Source of the DNA: an uncultured Clostridia bacterium
Lineage (GTDB): Bacteria > Bacillota > Clostridia > UBA1381
Assembly (NCBI GenBank): GCA_944393255.1
Contig: CALXZP010000031.1
Span: 1 to 41,398 of the forward strand
DNA: 41,398 nt
Direction of reading: 5' to 3'
Under the pieces are notes generated by a model, which saw only the letters and a list, made by a program, of their open reading frames with translations, did not search any database and was not told where the DNA came from. Position numbers and translations under genes: made by a program. The first letter of the stretch is position 1; the number at the start of each line of letters is the position of its first letter. Positions 24,036 to 32,310 of this stretch are shown piece after piece.

Positions 24036-26534
24036 TTATCTCGCCGCGTCTACAGCGCGCAGCGTATTACCGCTCTTTGCTTGATAGCCCTTTCTGAACA
24101 GCAGATACAGCATGGCAGCTATAAGTATGACCGCCGCAGCCGTTCCTGCTCCGAAGCCTATCTGTCCGGATATGAGACCGCCTATCTGATATACGATGAG
24201 CGCTGTGCAGTATGCGAATATACACATATACCCGATAGCGAACCATGTCCATTTAGCATTGTTCATCTCGCGCTTTATAGCTCCCATAGCCGCGAAGCAC
24301 GGTGCGCAGAGCAGATTGAATATCATAAAGCTGTATGCCGAAACAGCTGTGAAGTCGCCTCCGAGCGAACCCCATATCTCAGCGCCGTCCTCTGCGACCT
24401 CCGCAAATCCGTAAAGCACTCCGAAGGTCGCAACAACGTTCTCCTTAGCGATAAGTCCGGTAACTGTAGCAACTGTCGCTTTCCAGTCGCCCCAGCCGAG
24501 AGGCGCGAATATCGGAGCCGCTATACGTCCGATCGAGGCGAGCAGACTCGTATTATTGTCCTCAACCATACCGAAGCTTCCGTCCGTGAAGCCGAAGCCC
24601 TGGAGGAACCAAAGGAGTATGGATGAAAGCAGGATCACAGTGCCGGCTCTCTTTATAAAGCTCCAGCCGCGCTCCCATGTGCCTCTGAGCACATTTCCTG
24701 CCGACGGGATATGATATGCCGGCAGCTCCATAACGAACGGAGCAGGCTCTCCCGCAAACGGCTTTGTCTTTTTAAGTATGATACCTGATACAACAATAGC
24801 TGCAACGCCTATAAAGTATGCGCTTACCGCAACAAGTCCGCTGCCTCCGAACAGTGCGCCGGCGATAAGTCCGATTATCGGCATTTTTGCGCCGCATGGA
24901 ATGAAGCAGGTGGTCATGATCGTCATCTTTCTGTCTCTGTCCTGCTCTATGGTTCTCGACGCCATAACTCCGGGCACGCCGCAGCCAGTACCTATCAGCA
25001 TAGGTATAAAGCTCTTGCCGGAAAGACCGAAACGGCGGAATATCCTATCCATGATGAACGCTATTCTTGCCATGTAGCCGATATCCTCAAGGATACAAAG
25101 CATAAAGAACAAGATGAGCATCTGCGGAACAAATCCGAGCACCGCGCCTACGCCGGCAACGATACCGTCAAGCACAAGTCCGCTCAGCCAGTCGGCTGTA
25201 CCGGCAGCCTCAAGCGGGGCTCCGATAAGCACCGGTATGCCCGGCACCCATACGCCGTAGTCAGCAGGATCAGGCTCCTCTGCTTCGAGCGCCGTTTCAA
25301 AATCGGCAAGCGCAACGCTCAGCACATCGGTAACGGCTCCTTCCTCATCCGTGATCTCCGCCTCCGCTGTTACTGCTGCGGCAGCTGTAAGGAACGCTTC
25401 CACCGATGCTTCATCCTCCGCCGAGGGCTCCTCTGCTTCAAGCGCAGCGGCAACTGCCTCCGTATCTATGCCTTCTTCCCCGGCTGCTTCTATAAATGCG
25501 TCTATCTTTGCCATCTCAAGCTCGTATTCGCCTGCAGCTTCCTCATATGCCGAGCTTCCTATGCCGAACAGATGCCAGCCGTCTCCGAAAAGCCCGTCGT
25601 TCGCCCAATCGGTCATCATCGAACCGAACGGCCCCATTGAGATCCAATACACGACAAACATTATAACTGCGAATATCGGAAGCGCTAGTATCCTGTTCGT
25701 TACTATCTTATCTATCTTATCAGAGCTGCTCAGCGCACCCCTTCTTTTCTTTTTGCAGCACTTGCTCACTATATTGGATATCTCGTCATAACGCGCCGCA
25801 GTTATGATAGATTCGGCGTCGTCATCCAGCTCTTTTTCACATGCCTCTATATCCTTTTCGATATGCTTCAGCTTATCCTGAGACAGTTTGAGCTGCTCAA
25901 GCACTTTTTCATCTCGCTCAAATATCTTGATCGCAAACCATCTCTGCTGCTCCTCGGGAAGATCGTGCAGCGCCGCTTCTTCAATATGCGCTATCGCATG
26001 CTCTATCGGCCCTTCAAAAGTGTGGTGCGGAACAGACTTTTCCTTTGCTTTTGCCGTTTCCGCCGCCATCTCCGCGGCCTTTTTTACACCGGTACCCTTG
26101 AGCGCGGATATCTCGCACACCTTCACTCCCAGCTCCTTTGAAAGAGCATCCAGCTTTATAACGTCGCCGTTTTTCTTTACAACGTCTATCATATTAACGG
26201 CGCATATTACCGGTATGCCCAGCTCGCAAAGCTGAGTCGTTAAATAAAGGTTTCTCTCTATATTAGTACCGTCTATGATATTAAGTATAACATCCGGGCG
26301 CTCATTTATCAAGTAGTTTCTTGCGACTACCTCCTCAAGAGTGTACGGAGAGAGCGAATAAATACCCGGAAGATCCGTTACGGTAACATCCTTAAAGCCC
26401 TTAAGCTTGCCCTCTTTCTTTTCGACCGTTACGCCGGGCCAGTTCCCGACATACTGCGCAGAACCCGTAAGCGCGTTGAAAAGCGTTGTTTTTCCGCAGT
26501 TTGGATTACCTGCTAACGCGATTTTGTATTCCAT
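24036..26534 (-). CDS. feoB: Ferrous iron transport protein B, with acidic insertion
   Basis: The start is ATG 26534, because AAGGAG at 26541-26547 touches the alternative ATG 26540. The 832-residue protein has an N-terminal GTPase domain (GNPNCGKTT at residues 9-17, DLPGIYSL, NMIDV) and a membrane part with the Gate motifs GCGVPGVMA and IPCGAKMPI. Between the first membrane helix and the LDGIVAGVGAVLGF region, about residues 325-435 form an Ala/Glu-rich insertion containing ALEAEEP twice. Most FeoB proteins have only a short loop there. The loop should lie outside the cell and could bind metal. FeoB imports Fe2+ using GTP. The gene lies between two feoA genes and the Cys-rich peptide. Confidence 0.95.
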   Translation of the reverse strand: MEYKIALAGNPNCGKTTLFNALTGSAQYVGNWPGVTVEKKEGKLKGFKDVTVTDLPGIYSLSPYTLEEVVARNYLINERPDVILNIIDGTNIERNLYLTTQLCELGIPVICAVNMIDVVKKNGDVIKLDALSKELGVKVCEISALKGTGVKKAAEMAAETAKAKEKSVPHHTFEGPIEHAIAHIEEAALHDLPEEQQRWFAIKIFERDEKVLEQLKLSQDKLKHIEKDIEACEKELDDDAESIITAARYDEISNIVSKCCKKKRRGALSSSDKIDKIVTNRILALPIFAVIMFVVYWISMGPFGSMMTDWANDGLFGDGWHLFGIGSSAYEEAAGEYELEMAKIDAFIEAAGEEGIDTEAVAAALEAEEPSAEDEASVEAFLTAAAAVTAEAEITDEEGAVTDVLSVALADFETALEAEEPDPADYGVWVPGIPVLIGAPLEAAGTADWLSGLVLDGIVAGVGAVLGFVPQMLILFFMLCILEDIGYMARIAFIMDRIFRRFGLSGKSFIPMLIGTGCGVPGVMASRTIEQDRDRKMTIMTTCFIPCGAKMPIIGLIAGALFGGSGLVAVSAYFIGVAAIVVSGIILKKTKPFAGEPAPFVMELPAYHIPSAGNVLRGTWERGWSFIKRAGTVILLSSILLWFLQGFGFTDGSFGMVEDNNTSLLASIGRIAAPIFAPLGWGDWKATVATVTGLIAKENVVATFGVLYGFAEVAEDGAEIWGSLGGDFTAVSAYSFMIFNLLCAPCFAAMGAIKREMNNAKWTWFAIGYMCIFAYCTALIVYQIGGLISGQIGFGAGTAAAVILIAAMLYLLFRKGYQAKSGNTLRAVDAAR

Positions 26535-26631
26535 TTTCATACTCCTTATATGTAATATAGATAAGCAATTATTATTGTCAATGATTTTCTTTAGTTAGTT
26601 ATGATTAACCAAGTTGCAAGGCAAAACCGGC

Positions 26632-26853
26632 TTATTCGACCTCTATCATAGCCGCGTCCGCCTTTCTTATGGACAGCTCATAGCCCCTTACATTGACCTC
26701 TATCGGGTCGCCCAATGGCGCGACCTTTCTGACATAGACGTCAACGCCCTTAGTGATGCCCATGTCCATTATCCGCCGTCTTACCGCTCCGTCGCCGTGC
26801 AGCTTCCTCACAGACGCGGTATCTCCGATCTTCACTTCCTGCAATGTCCTCAT
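26632..26853 (-). CDS. feoA: FeoA-family protein, second copy
   Basis: A 73-residue SH3-like FeoA protein: MRTLQEVKIGDTASVRKLHG, then RRRIMDMGITKGVDVYVRKV, then PIEVNVRGYELSIRKADA, all typical. FeoA is a small cytoplasmic partner that supports FeoB. It stops about 100 bases before feoB and follows the first feoA by 32 bases. The ribosome site is weak (AGGCAGGG). Confidence 0.9.
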   Translation of the reverse strand: MRTLQEVKIGDTASVRKLHGDGAVRRRIMDMGITKGVDVYVRKVAPLGDPIEVNVRGYELSIRKADAAMIEVE

Positions 26854-26885
26854 ACTTATAACCCTGCCTTTCGTATCTGTCCTTA

Positions 26886-27095
26886 TCAGACGATTATTTT
26901 CATAGCCATTTCGCGGCTGATCGCGATCCTGGATCCCTTGACCGAGACGATTATATTCCCGCCTATAGCGGATATCACCCTGACCATTCCCCCGGCCACG
27001 AAGCCTAACTGCGCCAGATGCTGCCGTACATCGTCGCGTCCGCCAATTTTCTTTATATAAAGCTCTGCTCCCGGCTCCGCCATCGCTAACGGCAT
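26886..27095 (-). CDS. feoA: FeoA-family protein, first copy
   Basis: The start is put at ATG 27095, 10 bases after AAGGAG. A GTG at 27104 is too close to that site. The 69-residue protein has LAQLGFVAGGMVRVISAIGG and NIIVSVKGSRIAISREMAMK, the FeoA/SH3-like pattern. Paired feoA genes before feoB are common in Clostridia. It is the first gene after an iron-type operator. Confidence 0.9.
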   Translation of the reverse strand: MPLAMAEPGAELYIKKIGGRDDVRQHLAQLGFVAGGMVRVISAIGGNIIVSVKGSRIAISREMAMKIIV

Positions 27096-27148
27096 AGCTG
27101 CCACGCTCCTTCCCCGGCTAAATTAAGAGGATATATCTCCTCTTCACA

Positions 27149-27184
27149 CTAATATATATTAGCACATACTAACCCAGATGTCAA
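27149..27184 (-). promoter_or_regulatory. feo promoter with overlapping DtxR-type palindromes
   Basis: On the minus strand TTGACA (27179-27184), 17 bases, TAATAT (27156-27161). The perfect palindrome CTAATATATATTAG (27149-27162) covers the -10 box, and TTAG-N6-CTAA (27159-27172) overlaps the spacer. Inverted TTAG/CTAA sites resemble operators of iron-dependent DtxR-family repressors. A 7-base stem AAGAGGA/TCCTCTT lies in the leader. Confidence 0.65.
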
Positions 27185-27288
27185 GTGTTTTACTGAAATT
27201 ATTTCTAACTTTTTTAAATAAAGGTTGACCAACTATGAATATTCCGTTAACTCAGCCGCCGTCAAAAAGAAAAACTTGCGATTGGATA

Positions 27289-27317
27289 TTGTAAATACGC
27301 GAAATTTATGGTATACT
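27289..27317 (+). promoter_or_regulatory. Promoter of lepA
   Basis: TTGTAA (27289-27294), 17 bases, TATACT (27312-27317), about 78 bases before the start codon. Confidence 0.65.
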
Positions 27318-27394
27318 TATAACAGATATCTGACCACGGCGCTCCTGAGGCAGCTGCGCGGTCATCAGACTTATCGTATTAGGAGAATAAACAA

Positions 27395-29203
27395 ATGGCT
27401 GAAAAGAAACTGGAAAACATACGCAATTTTTGTATTATAGCACATATAGACCACGGTAAATCCACGCTTGCGGACAGGCTGCTTGAGCTCACCGGCGAAG
27501 TCGAGCTCCGGGATATGGAAGATCAGATCCTTGACGATATGGATCTTGAGCGCGAACGCGGCATAACAATAAAGGCTCATGCGGTAACGCTCAAGTATAC
27601 GCGGCCCGGCGGCGAGGAATATATACTTAATCTTATAGACACGCCGGGACATGTCGATTTCAATTACGAGGTGTCGCGCAGTCTTGCGGCATGCGAGGGC
27701 GCTATCCTTATAGTTGACGCGTCGCAGGGTATTGAGGCGCAGACCCTTGCAAACACCTACCTCGCTATAGACCACGATCTGGAGGTCGTTCCGGTCATAA
27801 ACAAGATAGACCTGCCTTCCGCTCGTCCCGATATCGCTATACGCGAGATCGAGGACATTATAGGCATTCCCGCCGAGGACGCGCCCCAGATAAGCGCGAA
27901 AACAGGGCTGAATGTTGATAAAGTCCTTGAGGAGATAGTTGAAAAGATCCCCGCTCCGTCGGGCGATCCGTCCGCTCCCCTTCAGGCGCTTATATTCGAT
28001 TCGTACTACGACAGTTACAGGGGAGTTATAGTTTACGTCCGCGTAAAGGAAGGCTCTATCGCTCCCGGGACGCGCATAAAGATGATGGCCACCGGAGCTG
28101 AATTTGACGTTGTGGAGGTCGGAAGGATGCACCCCTCCGGACTCGTAAAGTCCGACGGTCTTTCCTGCGGCGACGTGGGCTACATTGCGGCAAGCATAAA
28201 AAACATACAGGACACACGCGTAGGCGATACCGTTACCTCCGTTTCCAACCCTGCGTCCGAACCTCTCCCGGGTTATAAAAAGGTAAATCCAATGGTTTTC
28301 TGCGGTATATATCCGGCGGACGGCGCGCAGTATGAGGATCTGAAGGAGGCGCTCATGAAGCTTCAGCTCAACGATGCGGCGCTGATGTTTGAGCCTGAAA
28401 CGTCGGCTGCACTGGGCTTCGGGTTCCGCTGCGGCTTTCTCGGACTTCTCCATCTTGAAATAATACAGGAACGGCTTGAACGCGAATACAACCTTGATCT
28501 CATAACCACGGCTCCAAGTGTTGTATACAGGATATACAAAACGAACGGCGACATGGTGCTCTGCGACAATCCTTCCAATCTTCCCGACCCGGCGGAGATC
28601 GAGCACATGGAGGAGCCTATGGCAAAGGCTTCGATCATGGTACCCAAGGATTACGTCGGCAGCGTTATGGAGCTTTGTCAGGAGCGCAGAGGCGTTTACA
28701 AGCACATGGAGTATATGGATGAAACAAGAGCGGAGCTGTTCTACGAGCTGCCGCTGAACGAAATAATCTACGATTTCTTTGACGCGCTCAAATCACGCAC
28801 ACGCGGCTATGCCTCGTTCGATTACGAGCTCTGCGGCTACAAGCCCTCATCCCTCGTCAAGCTTGATATACTGCTCAACGGCGAATCGGTGGACGCGCTT
28901 TCATTCATAGTGTTCAAGGACAACGCCTATGCCCGCGGCAGAAAAATGTGCGAAAAGCTCAAGGAGGTAATACCGCGCCAGCTGTTTGAAGTTCCTATAC
29001 AGGCGGCCATAGGCTCAAAAATAATTGCCCGTGAGACTATCAAGGCTCTGCGCAAGGACGTGCTTGCAAAGTGTTACGGCGGCGATATCTCACGGAAAAA
29101 GAAGCTGCTCGAGAAGCAGAAAGAAGGAAAAAAGCGTATGCGTCAGGTCGGTACTGTGGAAGTTCCGCAGGAAGCGTTCATGTCGGTGCTCAAGCTTGAC
29201 TGA
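27395..29203 (+). CDS. lepA: Elongation factor 4 (LepA)
   Basis: A 602-residue translational GTPase of normal length. The GTPase motifs are [35 protein letters not shown] and NKIDLPSA. The C-terminal LepA-specific domain is present, with [40 protein letters not shown] and the ending [20 protein letters not shown]. LepA acts on stalled or misplaced ribosomes. AGGAG lies before the ATG. It is a single-gene unit closed by a long hairpin. Confidence 0.97.
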   Translation: MAEKKLENIRNFCIIAHIDHGKSTLADRLLELTGEVELRDMEDQILDDMDLERERGITIKAHAVTLKYTRPGGEEYILNLIDTPGHVDFNYEVSRSLAACEGAILIVDASQGIEAQTLANTYLAIDHDLEVVPVINKIDLPSARPDIAIREIEDIIGIPAEDAPQISAKTGLNVDKVLEEIVEKIPAPSGDPSAPLQALIFDSYYDSYRGVIVYVRVKEGSIAPGTRIKMMATGAEFDVVEVGRMHPSGLVKSDGLSCGDVGYIAASIKNIQDTRVGDTVTSVSNPASEPLPGYKKVNPMVFCGIYPADGAQYEDLKEALMKLQLNDAALMFEPETSAALGFGFRCGFLGLLHLEIIQERLEREYNLDLITTAPSVVYRIYKTNGDMVLCDNPSNLPDPAEIEHMEEPMAKASIMVPKDYVGSVMELCQERRGVYKHMEYMDETRAELFYELPLNEIIYDFFDALKSRTRGYASFDYELCGYKPSSLVKLDILLNGESVDALSFIVFKDNAYARGRKMCEKLKEVIPRQLFEVPIQAAIGSKIIARETIKALRKDVLAKCYGGDISRKKKLLEKQKEGKKRMRQVGTVEVPQEAFMSVLKLD

Positions 29204-29224
29204 TATAACAGCATACGGATATAT

Positions 29225-29272
29225 AAGCCGGTTCCGAAAGGCAGCTCCTCTCGCCTTTCGTCCCGGCTTTTT
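29225..29272 (+). terminator. Terminator after lepA
   Basis: AAGCCGG...GAAAGGC pairs with GCCTTTC...CCGGCTT, followed by a T run. Confidence 0.88.
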
Positions 29273-29386
29273 ATGTATCTGCATATTTTCTTGTGCTAAC
29301 TGCACACCCGGCTGCGGTTTATGTAAATTCACTGCTGTGAAAAATCTATAAACACACGTCTATATAAAAAAATTTATAAAAAAGTG

Positions 29387-29415
29387 TTGACAAACGAAGC
29401 AAGTTCTGCTATAAT
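29387..29415 (+). promoter_or_regulatory. Sigma-A promoter of tRNA-Leu
   Basis: TTGACA (29387-29392), 17 bases, TATAAT (29410-29415). Nearly the same sequence drives the first tRNA-Ser at 31627. Confidence 0.88.
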
Positions 29416-29459
29416 ATTTATTGTTGTGAGACAAGAGGTACTGACAACAAACAGAATAT

Positions 29460-29543
29460 GCGAGGGTGGCGGAATAGGCAGACGCGCACGTTTGAGGGGC
29501 GTGTGGTTTAACCGTGCCGGTTCAAGTCCGGTCCCTCGCACCA
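29460..29543 (+). tRNA. tRNA-Leu (anticodon GAG)
   Basis: The acceptor stem is GCGAGGG/CCCTCGC with an encoded ACCA. The anticodon stem CACGT/GCGTG closes the loop TTGAGGG, giving anticodon GAG. The variable arm is long, as in type II tRNAs, and the T arm has TTCAAGT. Confidence 0.95.
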
Positions 29544-29545
29544 CA

Positions 29546-29578
29546 AATAAGCAAGGTTGAAGCCTTGCTTATTTTTTT
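29546..29578 (+). terminator. Terminator after tRNA-Leu
   Basis: AATAAGCAAGG (29546-29556) pairs perfectly with CCTTGCTTATT (29563-29573), followed by T residues. Confidence 0.92.
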
Positions 29579-29660
29579 ATCCAAAAGCACTATCACTTCC
29601 ATTATCCCTAACTGTACCTGCCAAATACATATCCGCGGCGATCACTTTTGCAAAAAATAC

Positions 29661-29689
29661 TTGTAATCACCGCTCAAATATGCTATAAT
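29661..29689 (+). promoter_or_regulatory. Orphan sigma-A promoter pointing against the TM1266-type gene
   Basis: TTGTAA (29661-29666), 17 bases, TATAAT (29684-29689). No gene follows on the plus strand; transcription would run antisense into 29757-30002. Confidence 0.5.
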
Positions 29690-29700
29690 AAATACAATGA

Positions 29701-29720
29701 GCGCCGCATTACTGCGGCGC
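29701..29720 (-). terminator. Hairpin after the TM1266-type gene
   Basis: GCGCCGC (29701-29707) pairs with GCGGCGC (29714-29720), loop ATTACT. On the minus strand it is followed by TCATTGTATTTATT, a weak T-rich tail. Confidence 0.55.
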
Positions 29721-29756
29721 ATATCTGACCGAGAGGATTTTATCCGACCGAAAAGA

Positions 29757-30002
29757 TCATGCTTTGGTATACTGCACCTTACTGTTCACGCCGGGTATAT
29801 TCCCGAGCCTGCCGGAAAGGGCGCTTATTTTTGATTGGGGAGCGTCCAGTATTACGCTTATGATCGCTATCCCCCTTTGACGATACGGCACACCCATCCT
29901 GCCGATCACATATTCGGCATACTCGTGAAGTATCTCATTTATTTTGTCTGTGGCATCCATGTCCTCGACTATTATCCCTACTAAGGCTACTCTTGTTTCC
30001 AT
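29757..30002 (-). CDS. TM1266-type putative regulator of the [FeFe]-hydrogenase system
   Basis: The start is ATG 30002 (METRVALVGIIVEDMDATDK), with AAGGAAG 9 bases upstream; the frame is open further but lacks support. The 81-residue protein has GRMGVPYRQRGIAIISVILD and LSGRLGNIPGV, typical of the small ferredoxin-fold family known from TM1266 and found with hydrogenase maturation genes. The family resembles NikR-type ligand-binding domains without the DNA-binding part; its role is putative. It is divergent from hydG with 104 bases between. Confidence 0.85.
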   Translation of the reverse strand: METRVALVGIIVEDMDATDKINEILHEYAEYVIGRMGVPYRQRGIAIISVILDAPQSKISALSGRLGNIPGVNSKVQYTKA

Positions 30003-30051
30003 CGGATACATCTTCCTTTCCAGATGCGCAAAGCGCTTATTATATAACCTT

Positions 30052-30080
30052 ATTATACTATGATCCGTCGTGTATGTCAA
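30052..30080 (-). promoter_or_regulatory. Sigma-A promoter of the TM1266-type gene
   Basis: On the minus strand TTGACA (30075-30080), 17 bases, TATAAT (30052-30057). It lies in the divergent region shared with hydG. Confidence 0.85.
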
Positions 30081-30106
30081 CGGATATAACGAAAGGACGA
30101 AACGAT

Positions 30107-31525
30107 ATGTATGACGTAAAATCAATGCACGCCGACGATTTCATCGACGACGGCGAAATTCTGAGCACGCTTGAATATGCTCAAAAAAACAAGAACAACA
30201 AAGAGCTCATAGGCTCGATAATAGAGAAAGCCGCGGAGTGCAGGGGGCTTACCCACCGCGAGGCATCGGTCCTTCTCGCCTGCGATGACGAGGCTCTCAA
30301 TGAAAGGATGTACTCCCTTGCAAAGCAGATAAAACAACGTATATACGGAAGCCGTATAGTATTCTTCGCTCCGCTCTATCTTTCTAACTATTGCATCAAT
30401 TCGTGCGTATACTGCCCGTATCATGTAAAAAACAAGCACATATGCAGAAAAAAACTCACTCAGGAAGAGGTAAAAGCAGAAACCATAGCGCTGCAGGACA
30501 TGGGTCACAAGCGTTTAGCGCTTGAAGCAGGTGAAGATCCGGTAAACAATCCGCTTGAATATATCTTAGAGTGCATAAAGACTATTTATTCCATCAAGCA
30601 TAAAAACGGCGCTATACGCCGTGTAAACGTGAATATTGCCGCTACTACGGTCGAAAATTATACAAAACTTAAGGAGGCCGGTATAGGCACGTATATCCTG
30701 TTCCAGGAAACATACAACAAAAAGCATTATGAAGAGCTCCACCCCGCCGGTCCCAAACACGACTACTGCTATCACACTGAAGCAATGGACCGCGCCATGC
30801 AGGGCGGCATAGACGATGTGGGGCTCGGCGTTCTCTTCGGCCTTGATACATACGCATACGAGCTTTGCGGACTGCTGATGCATGCAGAACATCTTGAAGC
30901 CGTATTCGGAGTAGGTCCTCATACCATAAGCGTGCCTAGGATATGCCCGGCAGACGACATAGACGTGGAAGATTTCTCCAATGCAGTTCCGGACGAGACT
31001 TGGAGAAAGATCGTTGCGATCATAAGGATCTCCGTTCCCTACACAGGAATGATCGTCTCAACAAGAGAAAGCGAAGAAAATAGAAAAGCCGCTCTGGAGC
31101 TCGGCATATCTCAGATCTCGGGAGCTTCCTCAACATCCGTCGGCGGCTACGTAAAGCCGGAATCTCCGGAGGAAAACACTGCGCAGTTCGACAGAAGCGA
31201 TACACGCACGCTCGATGAGGTCTCCGACTGGCTTATCAGATTGGGCTATATCCCCTCCTTCTGCACGGCATGCTACAGAGAGGGCAGAACAGGCGACCGG
31301 TTCATGCCTTTGGCAAAATCGGGCGCGATCCAGAACTGTTGCCAGCCGAACGCGCTTATGACATTAAAGGAATACCTCATGGATTATGCATCCGACGAAA
31401 CGCGCCGTGACGGTGAGGCTCTCATAGAAAAAGAACTCAATAATATCCCGAATGAAAATGTGCGCCGCATAACGATAGAAAATCTAAAAAAGATTGAAAA
31501 CGGTGAACGAGATTTCAGATTCTGA
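30107..31525 (+). CDS. hydG: [FeFe]-hydrogenase H-cluster maturase HydG
   Basis: The start is ATG 30107 (MYDVKSMHADDFIDDGEIL), with AAAGGA 9 bases upstream, giving 472 residues. The radical SAM cluster motif is C96-x3-C100-x2-C103 in NYCINSCVYCPY. The C-terminal motif FCTACYREGRTGDRFM with QNCCQPNAL supplies the second cluster. HydG splits tyrosine to make the CO and CN ligands of the hydrogenase active site. HydE, HydF and the hydrogenase are not in this window. The neighbouring TM1266-type gene is a usual partner. Confidence 0.95.
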   Translation: MYDVKSMHADDFIDDGEILSTLEYAQKNKNNKELIGSIIEKAAECRGLTHREASVLLACDDEALNERMYSLAKQIKQRIYGSRIVFFAPLYLSNYCINSCVYCPYHVKNKHICRKKLTQEEVKAETIALQDMGHKRLALEAGEDPVNNPLEYILECIKTIYSIKHKNGAIRRVNVNIAATTVENYTKLKEAGIGTYILFQETYNKKHYEELHPAGPKHDYCYHTEAMDRAMQGGIDDVGLGVLFGLDTYAYELCGLLMHAEHLEAVFGVGPHTISVPRICPADDIDVEDFSNAVPDETWRKIVAIIRISVPYTGMIVSTRESEENRKAALELGISQISGASSTSVGGYVKPESPEENTAQFDRSDTRTLDEVSDWLIRLGYIPSFCTACYREGRTGDRFMPLAKSGAIQNCCQPNALMTLKEYLMDYASDETRRDGEALIEKELNNIPNENVRRITIENLKKIENGERDFRF

Positions 31526-31530
31526 GCAAA

Positions 31531-31590
31531 AACAGCGCACAACTATGCGAAACAGCGCACAACCATGCGAAAAATCGCACAAAAGAACAA
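31531..31590 (+). repeat. Short tandem repeat, 20-base unit
   Basis: AACAGCGCACAACTATGCGA is followed by a copy with one change, and by a third partial copy keeping CGCACAA. It lies between hydG and the tRNA-Ser promoter. Confidence 0.75.
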
Positions 31591-31626
31591 AACAGGACAC
31601 AAAAATAATTTTTTTCAAAAAAAGTA

Positions 31627-31655
31627 TTGACAAACGGTCTTGTTTCTGCTATAAT
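31627..31655 (+). promoter_or_regulatory. Sigma-A promoter of the tRNA-Ser pair
   Basis: TTGACA (31627-31632), 17 bases, TATAAT (31650-31655). Confidence 0.88.
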
Positions 31656-31693
31656 ATTCTTTGTCAGTGAGCGGAAGTCTCCTGACAAAGCTT

Positions 31694-31782
31694 GGAGAGA
31701 TGTCTGAGTGGTTGAAAGAGCCGGTCTTGAAAACCGGTGACGGTTCCGCCGTCCGCGGGTTCGAATCCCGCTCTCTCCTCCA
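31694..31782 (+). tRNA. tRNA-Ser (anticodon TGA)
   Basis: Acceptor stem GGAGAGA/TCTCTCC. The stem CCGGT/ACCGG closes the loop CTTGAAA, giving anticodon TGA. A long variable arm (GACGGTTCCGCCGTC) marks a serine tRNA. CCA is encoded. The base before CCA is T, whereas bacterial serine tRNAs usually have G. Confidence 0.95.
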
Positions 31783-31863
31783 TAAAAACTTAACATTGAG
31801 AGTATGGCATACATGCCGTTTATTTTTGAAAAGGCAATGAACGAAATGCAATGTATGCGCCAT

Positions 31864-31954
31864 GGAGAAGTACTCAAGAGGCCGAAGAGGCGCCCCTGCT
31901 AAGGGTGTAGGTCGGGCAACCGGCGCGAGGGTTCAAATCCCTCCTTCTCCGCCA
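31864..31954 (+). tRNA. tRNA-Ser (anticodon GCT)
   Basis: Acceptor stem GGAGAAG/CTTCTCC, discriminator G and encoded CCA. The loop CTGCTAA gives anticodon GCT. A long variable arm is present. It is the last gene before an AT-rich, island-like stretch and is a plausible integration target. Confidence 0.95.
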
Positions 31955-31958
31955 AGTG

Positions 31959-31996
31959 TGGCTTGAAGCTTAGGTTTCAAGCCATTTTTATTTTTT
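31959..31996 (+). terminator. Terminator after the tRNA-Ser pair
   Basis: TGGCTTGAA pairs with TTCAAGCCA around an 8-base loop, followed by TTTTTATTTTTT. Confidence 0.88.
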
Positions 31997-32098
31997 GCGA
32001 AAATATAGGTCAATACCAACAACTTCTCCGTTGGCTTATTAAAGCCATTTGTTCATTGTTAATACTTATTAGAACTTGTTAAATCGTGTTGGTCGTAC

Positions 32099-32158
32099 GT
32101 TATCAAAATTTTCTCCCCTGTTATCAGTCTTGTTATCAAACTGTTATCCCCCGTTATC
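32099..32158. repeat. Five GTTATC direct repeats
   Basis: GTTATC occurs at 32099, 32120, 32132, 32143 and 32153, all in the same orientation within 60 bases. Arrays like this near a tRNA 3' end resemble integrase arm sites. The 31997-32310 gap holds no gene I can support. Confidence 0.55.
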
Positions 32159-32310
32159 GCAGAGGGGGCAATGTTGGGGAGCGTATGTGAACTTAGTGTT
32201 AATTAAGTTTGAATTTAATTTGAACCCTCGAAAGATTCTTTAGCCGGTTAGGAAGCCCTCGGCAATAATTATATTCGATGGTACGAAGATGATGTTCCAT
32301 CGTTCCACTA

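Noticed and set aside
27371..28705. Minus-strand open frame of 444 codons over lepA
   Set aside because: It is the antisense shadow of lepA, without a start site or known motifs.
29698..29832. Small plus-strand frame after the orphan promoter at 29661
   Set aside because: No ribosome site, and it runs antisense into the TM1266-type gene.
31515..31877. Minus-strand open frames across the tRNA-Ser(TGA) gene
   Set aside because: They cover a clear tRNA and its promoter; such frames over tRNAs are a frequent false call.
32099..32158. CRISPR array
   Set aside because: The GTTATC units are only six bases long and irregularly spaced; no repeat-spacer pattern of CRISPR size is present in the window.
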